Positions 46,190 to 58,660 of a stretch of DNA of 64,000 bases are shown piece after piece. Location of the stretch: positions 1 to 64,000 of the forward strand of contig JAAAUF010000080.1 of NCBI GenBank assembly GCA_015499985.1, written 5' to 3'. The notes under the pieces were generated by a model. It did no database searches. It was given only the letters and a program-made list of their open reading frames with translations, and was not told the DNA's origin. The position numbers and the translations under genes are program-made. Position 1 is the stretch's first letter. The number at the start of each line of letters is the position of its first letter. The stretch is from Haplosporangium gracile (Eukaryota > Mortierellomycota > Mortierellomycetes > Mortierellales > Mortierellaceae).

Positions 46190-47657
46190 CTACTGGGTCT
46201 CATCAATGGATTCCTCGTTGGGGTGAATGTCTGTCATGGGCTCAAGGCGTCCAGCCTCATGAACCTTGCCATCAATGCCCTTGACCAGCTAGCTAAAGTC
46301 GCGTGGAGGGTAGGGAATATGAGAATGAGACCTGGTAATTGCTGGATAGGATTGGTAGTGCGCAAAGAAGGCAAAGAAGATGCCAATGACCGCACCCCAG
46401 CCGACATCCGCAACCGAGTGTCTGTAGTCCTCAATGCACGAAACCATGACAAGGATGGCAGCTAAAATGCATAGGGATGAAGAAGCAATATGTCCTCCGG
46501 TTAGTATTCACCACCATGAGGGGTGTATTGAATTCACACTGACAGTTAAAACAACGAGGATCAGACTTACTTAGGACAAGGACCGACACTCTTGAGGAAG
46601 TAGCCCTTTTGGTCAAACACATGCATCTTGCCGGCGAACCACAATGAGAGGTAAATAAGGCCAGCGAAGGAAGCCAGAGCAAAAGATGCGGTGGTGGTTT
46701 AGTGAGTGGTTCTCTCGATTGCTTCATTGCACCATCACTGAACCAAGTGAGGATTACTCGCTGCTAGCGTGTCCTGATGGGAACGAGCGCATGCCGTCCT
46801 TGAAGACAGAATGGTCGGTCGTGGTGCAGACGACCACTGTCCAGAGTTTCAAGGATTCGTCGTGGGTGATGGCGACCTCATTGAGCATCGGCTTGCACCG
46901 GTCGATAAAATCCGGACGGTGTTTACCGACCGTGATCTACAAGGACACATCGGAAGGAGTGTTTGTAAAAGTATGTCCAGCGGCACCAAGGTTAGACCCT
47001 GACCCGTTGTTGTTTGTAGCATGTTTCCTTCTCTAACAACAAGAGTTCACACGACCCAACTTAAGAAAAAATGTATGATTAGTGAACTGTACACAAACCG
47101 ATCGAAAAAAAGGTCCGGATGCACACGTCGCATCTCTTCCTAGTACGAAAAAAAAGTCGCATCTTTTCCTTCTCGACATTCCAGCACAACGTCTCTATTG
47201 ACATAAAAGAGCCTGTTTTTCTTGTACTTCAAGGTTTAGTTTTGATTATTCCGTCGTCCATACTTCCTCCCCCTCTCCCCCTTTTTTTCGTGAACCGATG
47301 TTCAGTTGATCCCTGACGGCCTGCGTAACAACGATGGTTAGAGACCGAGAGAAACAAACCCAAGAAGCCGTCGTGAAAGTCATAAGAGCTTCGTCTGGTG
47401 AAAAGAGAAACCACAGCCATCAATACAGCAGGGAAAACGACAGCGATGACAATAAGCGCCCAGGTAGGGATTGTCTCCTTTTCTTTGTATGGGTACATCA
47501 ACGAGCTGTCTTCGACCGAGAACTGTCTTTTGAAAAGTGTGAAATTGTCGAGCATGAGGAAGAATGCAATCGGAACGACGCAGAGGATCCAGTCGAATAG
47601 ATAGGAGCAAGCAAGGCGGAGAGTGGGATTTTTAAACCCTTTGGTGGTACGATTCAT
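46190..47657 (-). pseudogene. Decayed lipid phosphate phosphatase (PAP2/Dpp1 family)
   Basis: Segments of a six-TM PAP2 enzyme are all present in order on the minus strand. Exon 1 (from 47657) gives MNRTTKGFKNP to YDFHDGFLGLFLSV. Then come SLTIVVTQAVR in another frame, ITVGKHRPDFIDRC (46938 down; motif C1), SFPSGHASS (motif C2), ASFALASFAGLIYLSLWF (46689-46571), and SCIEDYRHSVADV (46460 down; motif C3). The lesions are: a one-base frameshift near 47331-47336; no GT donor after TQAVR, with the C1 Lys replaced by Arg; no AG acceptor before 46689 in the needed frame; a phase mismatch of one base at the next junction; Cys for the catalytic Arg of C3; and an in-frame TAG at 46289-46291 followed by 32 more coding-like codons to a second stop at 46190. 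The functional family dephosphorylates phosphatidate and diacylglycerol pyrophosphate in membranes; this copy should be inactive. Confidence 0.72.
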
Positions 47658-48123
47658 GGTGAAAGATTAAGAGGGTGGGGAAGGATAAAAATATTAACTA
47701 AGGACGCGGGAAGGAGGAAAGAGGGAGGCTTGACAGAATGGAGCCGATGATGGGGATGAAGCCAAGATAGGAGACAGGGGAGGAGCAAGAAAAAAGACAA
47801 AGGCAAACGGAGAGGGATGAAAGTTAAAAGAAAAGAAAAAGAGGCCAAAATAGTCCCCAAGCGTTCCCATTTTATGCATCCACAGCAGCGGTCCGTGTGG
47901 CGATCAGGGTCAGGTTCAGAATTGGGATGCGCCCCTCCTCATTGCTGGAGAAAAAAAGAAGCAGGCAGCCCACCAGCCAGCCAGGTGACTGCTGACTAGG
48001 CGAGGGCTCGTTTTCTTAAGGGTGACCTTGGCGACTCCTGGCCTGTAAAAAATTTAATTTTTCACTCTTTTCTTTCTCTTTGAATTCACCCTAAACACAT
48101 ATTTAAAGAGTAAGGGCAGCAGT
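47658..48123. other. Divergent upstream region
   Basis: Between the phosphatase pseudogene and the first possible Mot1 exon. Purine-rich on the + strand; a short ATATTTAAA-like AT element lies near 48100. No coding region seen. Confidence 0.4.
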
Positions 48124-48236
48124 ATGGACTCCCCCACCCCCTCACCTTACGCCACCAATCCGACCTTTACTCCCACTCCTTATTCATCCGAATCCCCCTC
48201 TATTCGTCGCACTCATCAACTGACAATCGACACGAG
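48124..48236 (+). other. Candidate alternative first coding exon of Mot1
   Basis: An ATG at 48124 opens a coding-like frame (MDSPTPSPYATNPTFTPTP, later RRTHQLTIDT) with C-ending codons, ending AG/GTAATG in phase 2. That is the same phase as the short first exon at 48655-48665, so both can join the acceptor at 48769 and give an Arg at the junction. The product would be Mot1 with a 34-residue-longer Ser/Thr/Pro-rich N-terminus. Confidence 0.45.
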
Positions 48237-48654
48237 GTAATGCTGCTTCTTTGTACTGAATTTTGCTTATTTCGTTGATTTTCTGCAAGAACCCTTTGTT
48301 CTCTTTGCAACATTTCCCTTTCGTCCTTGATCTCGCGACATCATGGCTATTGCACATTGAACAAAAACTTTGACAGGAAGATAAAGACAATAGCAAAGCC
48401 GTTCATATACCCCCTCTTCCCTGCCTCGATTCCTTCATCAGACTCTTGAATGTGTGTGCATTGTGAATGAACAAAGAGCCTTTTATGCAATGAAAGAATC
48501 AACCCTCCTTCATCTTTACTTTGCCGCCGCATTTGGATTATTATTTGGTCGCAGTCACCTCTTCATCCTAACCGTCCGTCCGTCTATATTCAGTAGGGCT
48601 TCTAGTCGGACAAAGGAGGACAAATAGCGCTCATAGACTGCGCGATCCATCAAT

Positions 48655-51600
48655 ATGACGACCAGGTATGTGTTCTAGCCACGCAACCCTCACTGCTTGC
48701 ATTTGCTACGCTCGATCACATTGACACCTGCTGAGAAAACACCCTCCCCCCCAACAATTCTAATTGTAGGCTCGATCGCCTTGTGCTGCTCTTGGAAACT
48801 GGGTCAACAGCTGCAGTCCGCGCCACTGCTGCTCAGCAACTCGGAGATATTCAGAAACAGCACCCATCAGAATTATTCAATCTACTTTCAAGGGTAGGTA
48901 ACTCGTCCGCGTGTCCTCTGCGTGTTTCTTTTGACAGTCAAGATTTTGTATCCAAATACTTAATCGATGTTGTCATCTTTTCCTTCGTTGTTGGTTTAAC
49001 TAGGTTCTTGTACATCTTAGAAGCAAGGGTTGGGATACCAGGATTGCAGCTGGACAGGCATTAGAAGCCATTGTCGGGAATGTGCCTCAGTGGGATCCAG
49101 CAGCTGGTGAGTGCCTCTTTGTCAAACACTAATGCAACGTTTGTTAGCTGTGAACATCCTCAATGTGCTAACATCAGCTTATGAACCACTCTAGATCCAG
49201 AAATAAAGTCAGAGGATGGAGTAACTGCGAACAAAACTTCTTCGACAGAAGCGCCGAATTTCGATCGACTGTCCTTCTCCAGCTTTGACATTAGCCAGGT
49301 GCTTCAAAATGGCAAGTTACTTCTTGGCTCTGCAGGAAAGGAATACGATCTCGATTTGAGCGATCTGGATCCAGCTGAACGATTGGCGATACAGCGAAAG
49401 AACCTGAGCGCCAACCTAGGACTTATGACCTCTCAGTTTATGGATGGTAAGTTGTGTTGTCACCAAACTAGACAATAGGTCGAGTGAGCTCTTCAGTTGC
49501 ATGAAATGAGCACTCATCGTCTCTCTTTCTCAATTGCAATAGTTGATCTCGTTGACGAGTCAGATATTTCTGCACCAAAAGCACCACCAGCTCCAGTAAA
49601 GACGGAAGAGTCATATACACCGGCTTTATCCGCATCACCGGCCTCGAAACAACCACTCGCCTCCCCTACAATCCAAAATGATGCCGATATGGACGGACTC
49701 AGTGCACGCGAGAGAAACAAGCTGAAGCGGCGGGCAAAGACGGATTTGAAGTTCAAAGGAAAAGACAAGTAGGTTCATTTTCTATCAAACGCAGTCTTCT
49801 GGTTGAATGATTGCTATTAAAGTGCAAAGGAAATATCTCTAACTAGTCTGCATAAACTTTAGGGTCCGTGTTATCGATCTCGCAGGAAGACGCAAGGGAC
49901 CAGATACCCCGGGAACACCAGCAACACCAGGTGCAAGCGCAGAAGGACAGGATGGCGGGTACTTTGATATCACCCCCCAGTCTGACGGAAACAAGGTGGT
50001 GGTGGAAGCAAAACTCCCCGTTCAATCGGTCTTGGAGACTTCCACGGAGTGGCCATTTGAGAGCATCTGTGATATTCTCTGCATGGATCTTTTTGACCCC
50101 AGCTGGGAGGTTCGTCACGGAGCAGGAATCGGTCTCCGCGATATTTTGAAGGTCCAAGGCAGCGGAGCAGGACGGATCGTTGGATGTACCAAGGCAGAGA
50201 ACGATCTCCGACATAACGAATGGCTTGAGGACTTGGCCATCCGCCTTCTGTGCGTGTTTTCGCTGGATCGGTTCGGAGACTTTGTGTCTGATCAGGTACA
50301 AGCTCGATTCTACATTTTTTTGTTGGCGTCTTCTTGTTCAACCGTGAGATATCGATTTGGCTGATACTTCCTTCCTTTGTGTATGTGGAACTTAGGTTGT
50401 CGCCCCAGTGAGAGAAACTTGCTCGCAAACACTGGGAGCTTTGTTGAGACACATGTCAGACGAAGGAGTGAAGAGCACGCTCGGTGTCCTGATGCGACTC
50501 ATCTACCAGGCCGACGTTTTTGAGGAGGGCATGGAGCGTGATTATATTTGGGAGGTGAGGCACGCTGGACTGCTTGGACTCAAATACGCCGTCGCTGTCC
50601 GGAAAGATCTACTGGATAACGATTCAGCGTATGCTACCGATATGCTCGAGAATGTCGTCAAGGCAGTTGTCCTTGGTCTGCAGGACGAAGATGACGATGT
50701 CCGAGCTGTGTCTGCGTCGACCCTTATACCCATTTCATCCAACTTTGTTAACAAGTTGCCTCATCGTATTCCTGACGTTGTCAACGTCCTCTGGGACTGT
50801 TTGGCTGTTTTGAAGGACGACTTGACAGCCTCCACTGCCAGCGTCATGGATCTCTTAGCCAACTTGTTTGGTTTTCAGAGTGTTCTCGACTTCATGATTC
50901 AGCCACAGGACGAAAGGTACAGAACGGCTTTATTTTTGAAACAGTGGAAGAAAGAAGAGGCGATTAAGACTAACCTATACCTTCCTTCTTCCAGCCACTC
51001 ACTAGTTAACCTCATCCCTCGCCTCAACCCGTTTTTCCGTCACACAATTCCAAGTGTTCGGACATCCGTTTTGAACGCCATGCTGACCTTCCTGAAACTC
51101 AAGACCATCTCAGAGTGGGTCGACGAGAAGGTGGTCCGTATGGTCTATCAGAACTTGATTGTCGAGGAGAAAAGGGACATCCTTGAACTGTCTCTTATCG
51201 TGATGACTGCCTTGATCGCACATATGGCTTCGAACGAGTCCTCTGCCTCGATTACATCCGTCGTGGGTCCTCATTTGCAATCCATGTTCGCCTTACTGTT
51301 GACGCCGATCGGAACTCCACTAGAGACTCGTCTTTTTTACTCGCCCACCAGTCACGGAGTGGTTACCCTTGTCGCCACAACTCCAGCTCGAGGTCGCAAG
51401 GCGCAGTCGGCACAAACACACTCGCACAATGTCGATATCGGAATGCTGAAGCAGGATTTGGCTCTCGTTTCGACAGCATCTGTGATCCGATGCCGTCTCA
51501 CTGCAAGCAAAGCTTTGGGACTTGTCATGGCTAGCTGGCCGGAGGATCAACTGGAAGGCTCGTTTTGGCATCTCCTTCAACCCAACTTCAGCTCGCCGTG

Positions 51601-54600
51601 GGCAATGAGGCGTCAGATGTCATCTACCGTCGTCGCCGAGTGGGCTGCTGCCTTCAAGGAACGCACCGGCAAATATCCTACTGAGGCGGCCTTATCTTTC
51701 GGAATGTCGGCTTCGATGGCACTCACAGAGTGCTTGATCTCGGAACCACCACTCAGCTACTCCGAAAGTATCACTGTCCTCAAGGGCATTCGCGCCGAGA
51801 TACAAGCTATGCTTAATGCCTTTGTCACGGATGGCAAGTTGCCCCAAGGCAGTATTCCTATCTTGGCTCAAGTGTCTGGCACAGGGGACGGGGGTGATGG
51901 ATCCGGGTTTACCAGTGATTATGCGCGCCATTTCGCAGCCGAGGTTGCCCCCAACTTGATGAACCAAATCGGTGCGCGGACGCGAAAGACCGCCATACCT
52001 CTACTCACGGGTCGACAGGAGAGAGTGATTGCAAGCATCGGATATTTTGAGTCAATCAAAGAGAAGGCTGATCTGTACGTTGCTGCTGCTGTTGGGTCTG
52101 CTGTGATCAATCTGGGAATTTTGCCAGGAAAGCTTAATCCCGTCATCAACAGTGTCATGAAGAGTGTTCGCGTAAGCACCGGAGGTGATGTCATTTTTTT
52201 TAATCGTTTATTTGATGACGGATATTTTACAACAACTAATGTGCGGATTTGCTTTTATATTGCCATTCAATTAGAGCGAAGAGAATATGGAACTTCAGAT
52301 GCGATCAGCGTCGACACTTGTCAGCCTTGTCATTCTTTGCAACTCTCCCTTTTGCACTCTCCGCGTGGTACCGACTCCTAAGCTGATCAAAAACCTGGCT
52401 CGATATCTGTGTGGCGACACCTCGGTGACACCATCATTGGACCAGGACTCTTCCTTGCAGGGCATCTTTTCTCTCAAAAAGTCAAAGGAGGCAGCGGCGG
52501 ACAAGCTCGTCGGCGGGCATGGCATGGAGGATGTCAAGGTCTCGGTCAAGGATATCAAGCAGGAGGATGATGAGCAGGCTAAACTAACAAGGCGCGGAGC
52601 TCTCGCTGCATTCAAAGAATTCGCCGGACGGTTTGGGATAAGACTCTTTACCGAGGTTCCCAAGATCTGGGAATGCATCCACGCCCCTTTGACAACGGCG
52701 TTCACCAATGGCCCTATGATGGAGCCGACAGGTCTGGAGCCAGATGATTGGCATGATGTCATCGATTCTCTGGAGATTATCAAGACCCTTGTCCCTCATT
52801 TGCACCCTGAACTGTATCCGTCGATTGAGGAGTTAATGCCCCATATCGCAACAGCCCTGCTCTCACCCTTCACCGTCGTCCGTCATGCCGCGGCCAAGTG
52901 CCTCGCTGTTATTTGCAACGTTATCGCCGTGGCTGGAATGCATCTTGTAATCGATCGCGTAGTCCCCTTCCTTGGAGATACCGCCAATGTGATCCGTCGT
53001 CAAGGAGCCTGCGAGATGATTAACGAGGTGGTGCAAATCATGGACGCCAAGATCTTGCCTTATGTGGTCTTTCTGATCGTCCCCGTCCTTGGCCGAATGA
53101 GCGATCCCGACGAGCCGACTCGGTTGGTGTCGACCAACTGTTTTGCTCACCTTATCAAACTTGTTCCTCTCGAAGCTGGAATCCCAGATCCACCAGAGAT
53201 GTCAACAGAGATGTTACAGCAGCGGCAGGAAGAACGTCAGTTCTTGATGCAGCTTCTGGACAGCAAGAAACTGCAACCTTACTCTATCCCGATCAAGATC
53301 AAGGCGGAGCTGCGAAAGTATCAGCAGGAAGGTGTGAACTGGTTGGCGTTCCTTAACAAGTATCAGCTTCACGGCATTCTCTGCGATGATATGGGTCTAG
53401 GCAAGACACTCCAGTCCATTTGTATGCTGGCCAGTGACCAGCACGATCGACAGACCAAGTTTGCAGAGACCAAGCTCCCTCAATACGTTCACTGCCCCTC
53501 GATCGTTGTCTGCCCGCCAACTCTGACAGGACATTGGTACCACGAGATTCTCCAGTACACCGACAACCTCAAGCCGATCATGTATACTGGAGGGCCTGCA
53601 GAGAGGAAGAAGCTGCGAGCATCTATTCCCAAGCATGACGTTGTTATCATGTCCTATGACGTGGTCCGTAACGATATCGAGGATTTGGAGAAGATCCATT
53701 GGAACTACTGTATTCTGGACGAGGGCCATATCATCAAGAACGGTCGCACCAAGATCACCAAGGCGGTCAAAATGGTCCGTGCCAACCATAGAGTAATTCT
53801 GTCAGGTACTCCTATCCAGAACAACGTGCTTGAGCTCTGGTCGCTGTTTGATTTCCTGATGCCTGGGTTCTTGGGGACCGAGAAACAGTTCAACGATCGT
53901 TTCGGCAAACCTATTATCGCCAGTCGTGACAGCAAGAGCTCCTCGCGAGAGCAAGAAGCCGGTAAGTTGTCACAAGTTTAGTCACTGTATGTGTGGATGA
54001 CGAATATTTGTTGAGAAACAATGCGAATGCGCTAATATTTAATCGTAATGTTTATATAGGTGTGTTGGCGTTGGAGGCGTTGCACAAGCAAGTGCTTCCA
54101 TTCCTGCTGCGTCGTTTAAAGGAGGATGTGCTGAGCGATTTGCCGCCCAAGATTATTCAGGACTACTACTGCGAGCTCAGCGACCTGCAGAAGCAGCTGT
54201 ACGAGGAGTTCTCGAAATCGCAGCTTAAGCACGAGATGGAGGAAGAACTCACGGAAGAGGCAAAATCAGATTCACCCCAGAAGGCGACGCATATCTTCCA
54301 GGCACTCCAATACCTCCGGAAGCTCTGCAACCACCCGCTCTTGGTTGTGAACGAGAAGCACCCTGAGTACAAGCGCGTGATGAAACAGCTCAAGACACAG
54401 AACCAGTCAATTCACGATATTAGATTTGCACCCAAGTTGCAGGCGCTGAAGCAGTTATTGGTCGATTGTGGCATTGGTTCTAAGCCAGCTTCGGAATCTA
54501 CGGTGGATATCGAGGCATCTTTGATCCATGGAGGAGGGTCGGCTGTGAGCCAGCATCGCGCATTGATCTTCTGCCAGCAGAAGGCGATGTTGGACATTAT

Positions 54601-55327
54601 CGAAAACGACCTGTTGCGGCCGCTCTTGCCGACTGTCTCGTACATGCGTATGGATGGCGCGGTGGACTCTTCGAGGCGACACGGGATTGTTCAAAAGTTC
54701 AATGCGGATCCGTCGATCGACCTTTTGCTTCTGACGACGCATGTTGGAGGATTGGGACTGAACTTGACAGGAGCTGATACGGTCATTTTTGTGGAGCACG
54801 ATTGGAATCCGATGAAGGATCTGCAGGCCATGGACCGTGCCCATCGATTGGGCCAGAAGAAGGTCGTCAATGTGTACCGTCTCATCACCAAGGGAACCCT
54901 TGAGGAGAAGATCATGGGGTAAGTTGTCTGTTACTTGAGAACCAGCATTTGCTAGCCCAAATTCTTCTGTCACACGACTATTGTGATTAACCATGACTAT
55001 TCTGCGTCTTTTTAAAACCTTCGTAGACTGCAAAAGTTTAAGCTGAACATTGCAAACTCAGTCGTGAACCAACAGAACTCGGGCATGCAGAGTATGGGCA
55101 CAGATCAAATCCTGGATCTCTTCCAGATCACTGGCGACGAAGACTCTGACGGCAAGAAGAAGAAGAAGCTCAAGGGCAAGGACTCTGACGGCGGTGATGA
55201 CGGTGGTGCTGGTGGGGATCAAAAGATGTCGGCCAAGAATGTTCTCGAGTCGTTGGAGGGATTGTGGGACGAGAAGCAGTATGAGGAAGAGTATAACTTG
55301 GACTCTTTTATCTCCAGTCTCAAGTAG
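48655..55327 (+). CDS. MOT1: Mot1/BTAF1 TBP-removing Swi2/Snf2 ATPase
   Basis: Ten exons (48655-48665, 48770-48893, 49004-49106, 49195-49446, 49543-49768, 49863-50295, 50396-52171, 52275-53961, 54060-54918, 55027-55327), all in phase, give 1923 residues, close to the yeast (1867) and human (1849) proteins. The N-terminus MTTRLDRLVLLLETGST is typical of Mot1. HEAT repeats fill most of the first 1250 residues, including VRHGAGIGLRDIL and VRETCSQTLGALLRHM. The C-terminal Snf2 ATPase has Walker A DDMGLGKT at about 1346, the Mot1-style DEGH box at about 1457, SGTPIQNNVLELWSL, and the helicase C motifs LLLTTHVGGLGLNLTGAD and AMDRAHRLGQKK. Mot1 uses ATP to strip TATA-binding protein from DNA and redistributes it genome-wide. 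The 11-base first exon is unusual; an alternative at 48124 is listed separately. Confidence 0.95.
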
Positions 55328-55537
55328 TTTAGTTCTTTGTGTCTCTGAGTCCTCTTTTTTCATTAGCATTTTTTCTCCTTTCTAGTACGCTACTTTTTGC
55401 AATCAAATGCAGATTTTATTTGCTTTTTCCCTTTTGGTATACGTTATTACTTTTCCAGCATTACGTTGGATATTTGAAATTGATGAGGGAAAAAGATTGA
55501 TATTCTCTTAGAGAAAAGAAAGAAGCTAACCACATGT

Positions 55538-55912
55538 TTAGGGGGTGATAGAGTCGAAGTAGCAACAGGCCTTGGCGCAGTCACGCATTGAATCTTTGCA
55601 GGGCCATGCAATCCCCTCGTTAAGATGCAAGCACTTGTCGAACGAAATAAGGCATGTCCTCGCGCATTCGATGTCAAGGTTGAAGTCTGTCGATAGAGGA
55701 CATAGAAAGAAAAGGGGAAGAAAGGGAAGGGCGTTAATTTTTGTGCATTTTCTTGATACAGTACTTAAGCTCTTTTTTTTTTTTTTTTTTTTTTTGCAGC
55801 TAGTACCATTGAGGCAATGATGATGGTCCCCGTCGTGATGGGCTTCGGTGTTGGCGACAAAGACCATGGCGACGACGGCGATCAAGGCAAAGAGCGAGCG
55901 AGTGTTAACCAT
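55538..55912 (-). CDS. Small secreted Cys-rich protein
   Basis: Two exons (55912-55807 and 55686-55538) give 84 residues. An N-terminal signal peptide (MVNTRSLFALIAVVAMVFV, probable cleavage after NTEA) is followed by a His-rich start (HHDGDHHHC) and eight Cys in total, including ECARTC, DKC, WPC, RDC and ACC. Secreted, disulfide-stabilised small proteins of this kind are common effector-like or surface proteins in fungi, but the family is not recognised and no target is proposed. The intron is exactly 120 bases and free of stops in frame, with a long A-run on the + strand T-side that would encode poly-Lys if retained. Confidence 0.75.
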   Translation of the reverse strand: MVNTRSLFALIAVVAMVFVANTEAHHDGDHHHCLNGTSCKKKKKKKKSLSTVSRKCTKINALPFLPLFFLCPLSTDFNLDIECARTCLISFDKCLHLNEGIAWPCKDSMRDCAKACCYFDSITP

Positions 55913-56752
55913 TGTTGTTGTGTTTTTGAGAGAACGAGATAAAGGGAAGTTGTTGTGTTTCTTTGGTTGAGGGAGTGAAGTGAAAGTGAATGATGATGAG
56001 AGAAAGAAAACAAGGTCCCGATGGCGCGACTTTATAGGCTTTTTTTTTTATTATTTTTTGGATAGCAACGTGAGGCGGGACGAATGTAGGCAATAGAAAT
56101 CTCTAAGTAAACCAAGGGTATCACAAAGACGTCGATTTTCCTCCTCCCCATTCCTCATCCTATCAGTGATCATCGCACTGTGCGTTGTTCACGAATTTGG
56201 CTGCACGCGTCTCCCATTTTCAGTAGATCTTGTAATAACTCTTTTCCTATGCACCCACATGTTTGTTATTCGTCTCGGTAGTTTTTGACAAAGGGGCTAA
56301 AGTCGTAATTAGCATTCCACATTCCACAAGTAAATTTCAGATCCTACGATCTCCTCTCCTTATCCTATAGAGCTAGCCTGGTTGAACAAGGAATTTTATC
56401 ATTTGTAGGTGGGCATAGTGTAAGTTAGCTGGGTTTTTTTCTTCACCTTGAATTAGGATACTGAAAGGAACGAGTACGTACTTTTCTCACTAGTACCTAG
56501 CAAAAAATCAAACCATACATCATTTCCGTGATCTCAAAAAGTCGCCATTTAGCAATAAGGAGCACAGCAAAGAGATCTGGAGAAACTTTTTTCTTCTTCT
56601 AGTGTGCATTGTTCTAGTTTAACTGAAGTCCTCTTTGAGGGTCTTGGGAATAAAAATGAATAAGACGATAGCGCCATATGTTCTCATTCTCATATCCCCC
56701 TAACTCTCTACTCAGCCTGCATGCCAGCTAGTCTGTCCGGGCAACCCTAGAC
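55913..56752. other. Intergenic region, no gene seen
   Basis: Promoter of the small secreted protein gene (minus strand) and the 3' region of the glutaminyl cyclase gene. No coding region seen. Confidence 0.5.
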
Positions 56753-58455
56753 TCATAACTCGTCGCGACGATGGATGGACTTGGCCTTGAGCAGCTGGAG
56801 ATATTCCACTGTAAACGTGCGGAAGATGTTAGCCCATCCTTCGACCACCTCTTGCGAGATCGCATTCGCATCATCCTATCATTATGGCGTACGGAAAGCA
56901 TTAGTCCACCAGGAGAATGGAATGATGGTTGTGCCTTGCATTAAAGATCTGATTTTTTTTTTTGGGCAAAATAATAAAGAAAATAGACGACGCGACTCCA
57001 CAGCACATATAGTTCTTTACCTCTAATTTGTGCCATACGCGTGGGAAGGGCGTGGGGATGACATGGAAGATAGGCACACCTCTCTGCATGAATGGCCGGT
57101 GATCGTCGTCAATGCCACCCCAGCTGGCCTGCTTGGTAAAGAAGGCCGTCATAGGCTCTTCTGCCTCCAACTGATCCATATCATCCTCATCCTCATTGGC
57201 CCGCTCCTCCGAACGACCTTCCTTTCTCCTGGCCAGAACCTGACCTCCGTGCAGCTTGGCGTCCCATAAGCGCTGTTCGATTGCCAAAGAATGTTCATGA
57301 GCCCAATGGGTCGCACCAAAGTAAGACGGCACGCGAGGACTTTCGACGCCCAGGAGATCCAGAAGCACAAACAGCTCAATCCCATCTAGGTTATTGGACG
57401 TCGAACCGCCGTTCCTGCCCGTTGCCACCCTGGTGCGTGTAATCCTCTGCTTTTCCCACTTTTCTGCTAAATGTCTAGAATGTGGAACAATTGCATGCAC
57501 AAATGAGCACAAAGGGCAAATTAACAGCCCATTATTTCGACCAGTCTTGGGTCGTTGTACCGTTCAAATGCTTTCTGAGGTCACTTTTTTACCTGGATCC
57601 ATAGAGCGAGTCATCTGCCCTCCATTCACCAAAGGCTTCCTCGCCGTCGAAAAAGATCAGCTGCAACGTGGTGTCCTGGTCGTCGCGTCCGGGTTGATCC
57701 AAGGCCCTGTCCAAACTAGCCGCCAAATCCAACAAGATCGCACAGGGCGCTGCCGAATCCGTCGCCGCCACAAACGGCAGTGTATCGTCTCCACCATTCC
57801 ACTGTTCTCTGGGCTTATCCGTTGGTGGGAAATATTTAGAATCGAAATGGGCAGCAAAAACTAATCGGTTCTCGGCCTTGGGGTTCTTTGTAAAGATCAG
57901 GTTGGTGAATGTCTTTTCGCCAAAGGGAGTCTTGTCAACGAACTGGTCCAGCTCTACATGCCATCCAGTTCCTGTCATGCCAGGAGCCCTTCGGAAGAGT
58001 TTCTCCTTCTCCTGGACCTTTGCCTCGAACCGCTTGCTGACTTTACGTTTGGCAATGGGTTGGTTATGGTTATCCTGACTGTCCTCCTCAGGGGTAAGCG
58101 TCGTTCCTGCAAGACTGGTAGCGTTGAGCTTTGCGAAAAAGTCGAGGATGAATTCCTGGACGCGGGTATTATTGGCAGTTCCGGAGACGCGAGGGATCAT
58201 TAGGGGCGCTAGAAGGGAGCCAGTATGCGGGTTGAAGCGGGCGGGGTCTGACGGTCGCCAGGAGGTGATCATTTCAATGTCCATCACAGATGAGGTCTGG
58301 AAGGCCTTGGCTTCCGCGGTGAGAGCATCAGCATAGATGGTGGGTGAGGCGGATGATGCGAGGAGGGTGAGGATGGTTGGCAAGAGGAGGAGAAAGCCAT
58401 TCCGTTTCTTGGCGCCTGTCTGCCTCCTGTTTGTCTTCATGTCGGTGTTGTCCAT
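56753..58455 (-). CDS. Glutaminyl-peptide cyclotransferase (M28 family), ER-retained
   Basis: Three exons (58455-57593, 57474-57021, 56875-56753) give 479 residues. The M28-type zinc site is complete: the conserved HFDSKYF, the Asp ligand in VAATDSAAPCAILL, the Glu pair in LIFFDGEEAF and the His in DDDHRPFMQRGVPIFHVI. These match human glutaminyl cyclase, which converts N-terminal Gln or Glu of secretory proteins to pyroglutamate. An N-terminal hydrophobic segment (FLLLLPTILTLLASSA) acts as signal or anchor. The C-terminus is HRRDEL, an HDEL/KDEL-like ER retrieval signal, so the enzyme probably works in the ER lumen. ATGs at 58455 and 58440 are both possible; the first is taken. A charged insertion (EGRSEERANEDEDDMDQ) makes it longer than the 361-residue human enzyme. 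Confidence 0.9.
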
Positions 58456-58660
58456 GGGTCGAGGTTTTTCCAGGTCGAAAGCGGCTGCGAACAGAAAAAG
58501 AACAGGCGGCGACACAAGCCGGGAACGACAGTTTAATTTGTGGTTTTCATTTTTCAATTACAGGGGGCTAAAGTACAGAGGTAAGAGTTCTAATGCTGAA
58601 AGGAGGGAAGAAGGCAGAAAAGGAAAGCAGGGGGGAAAGAGGGGGGGCCTCTAGAATCAA

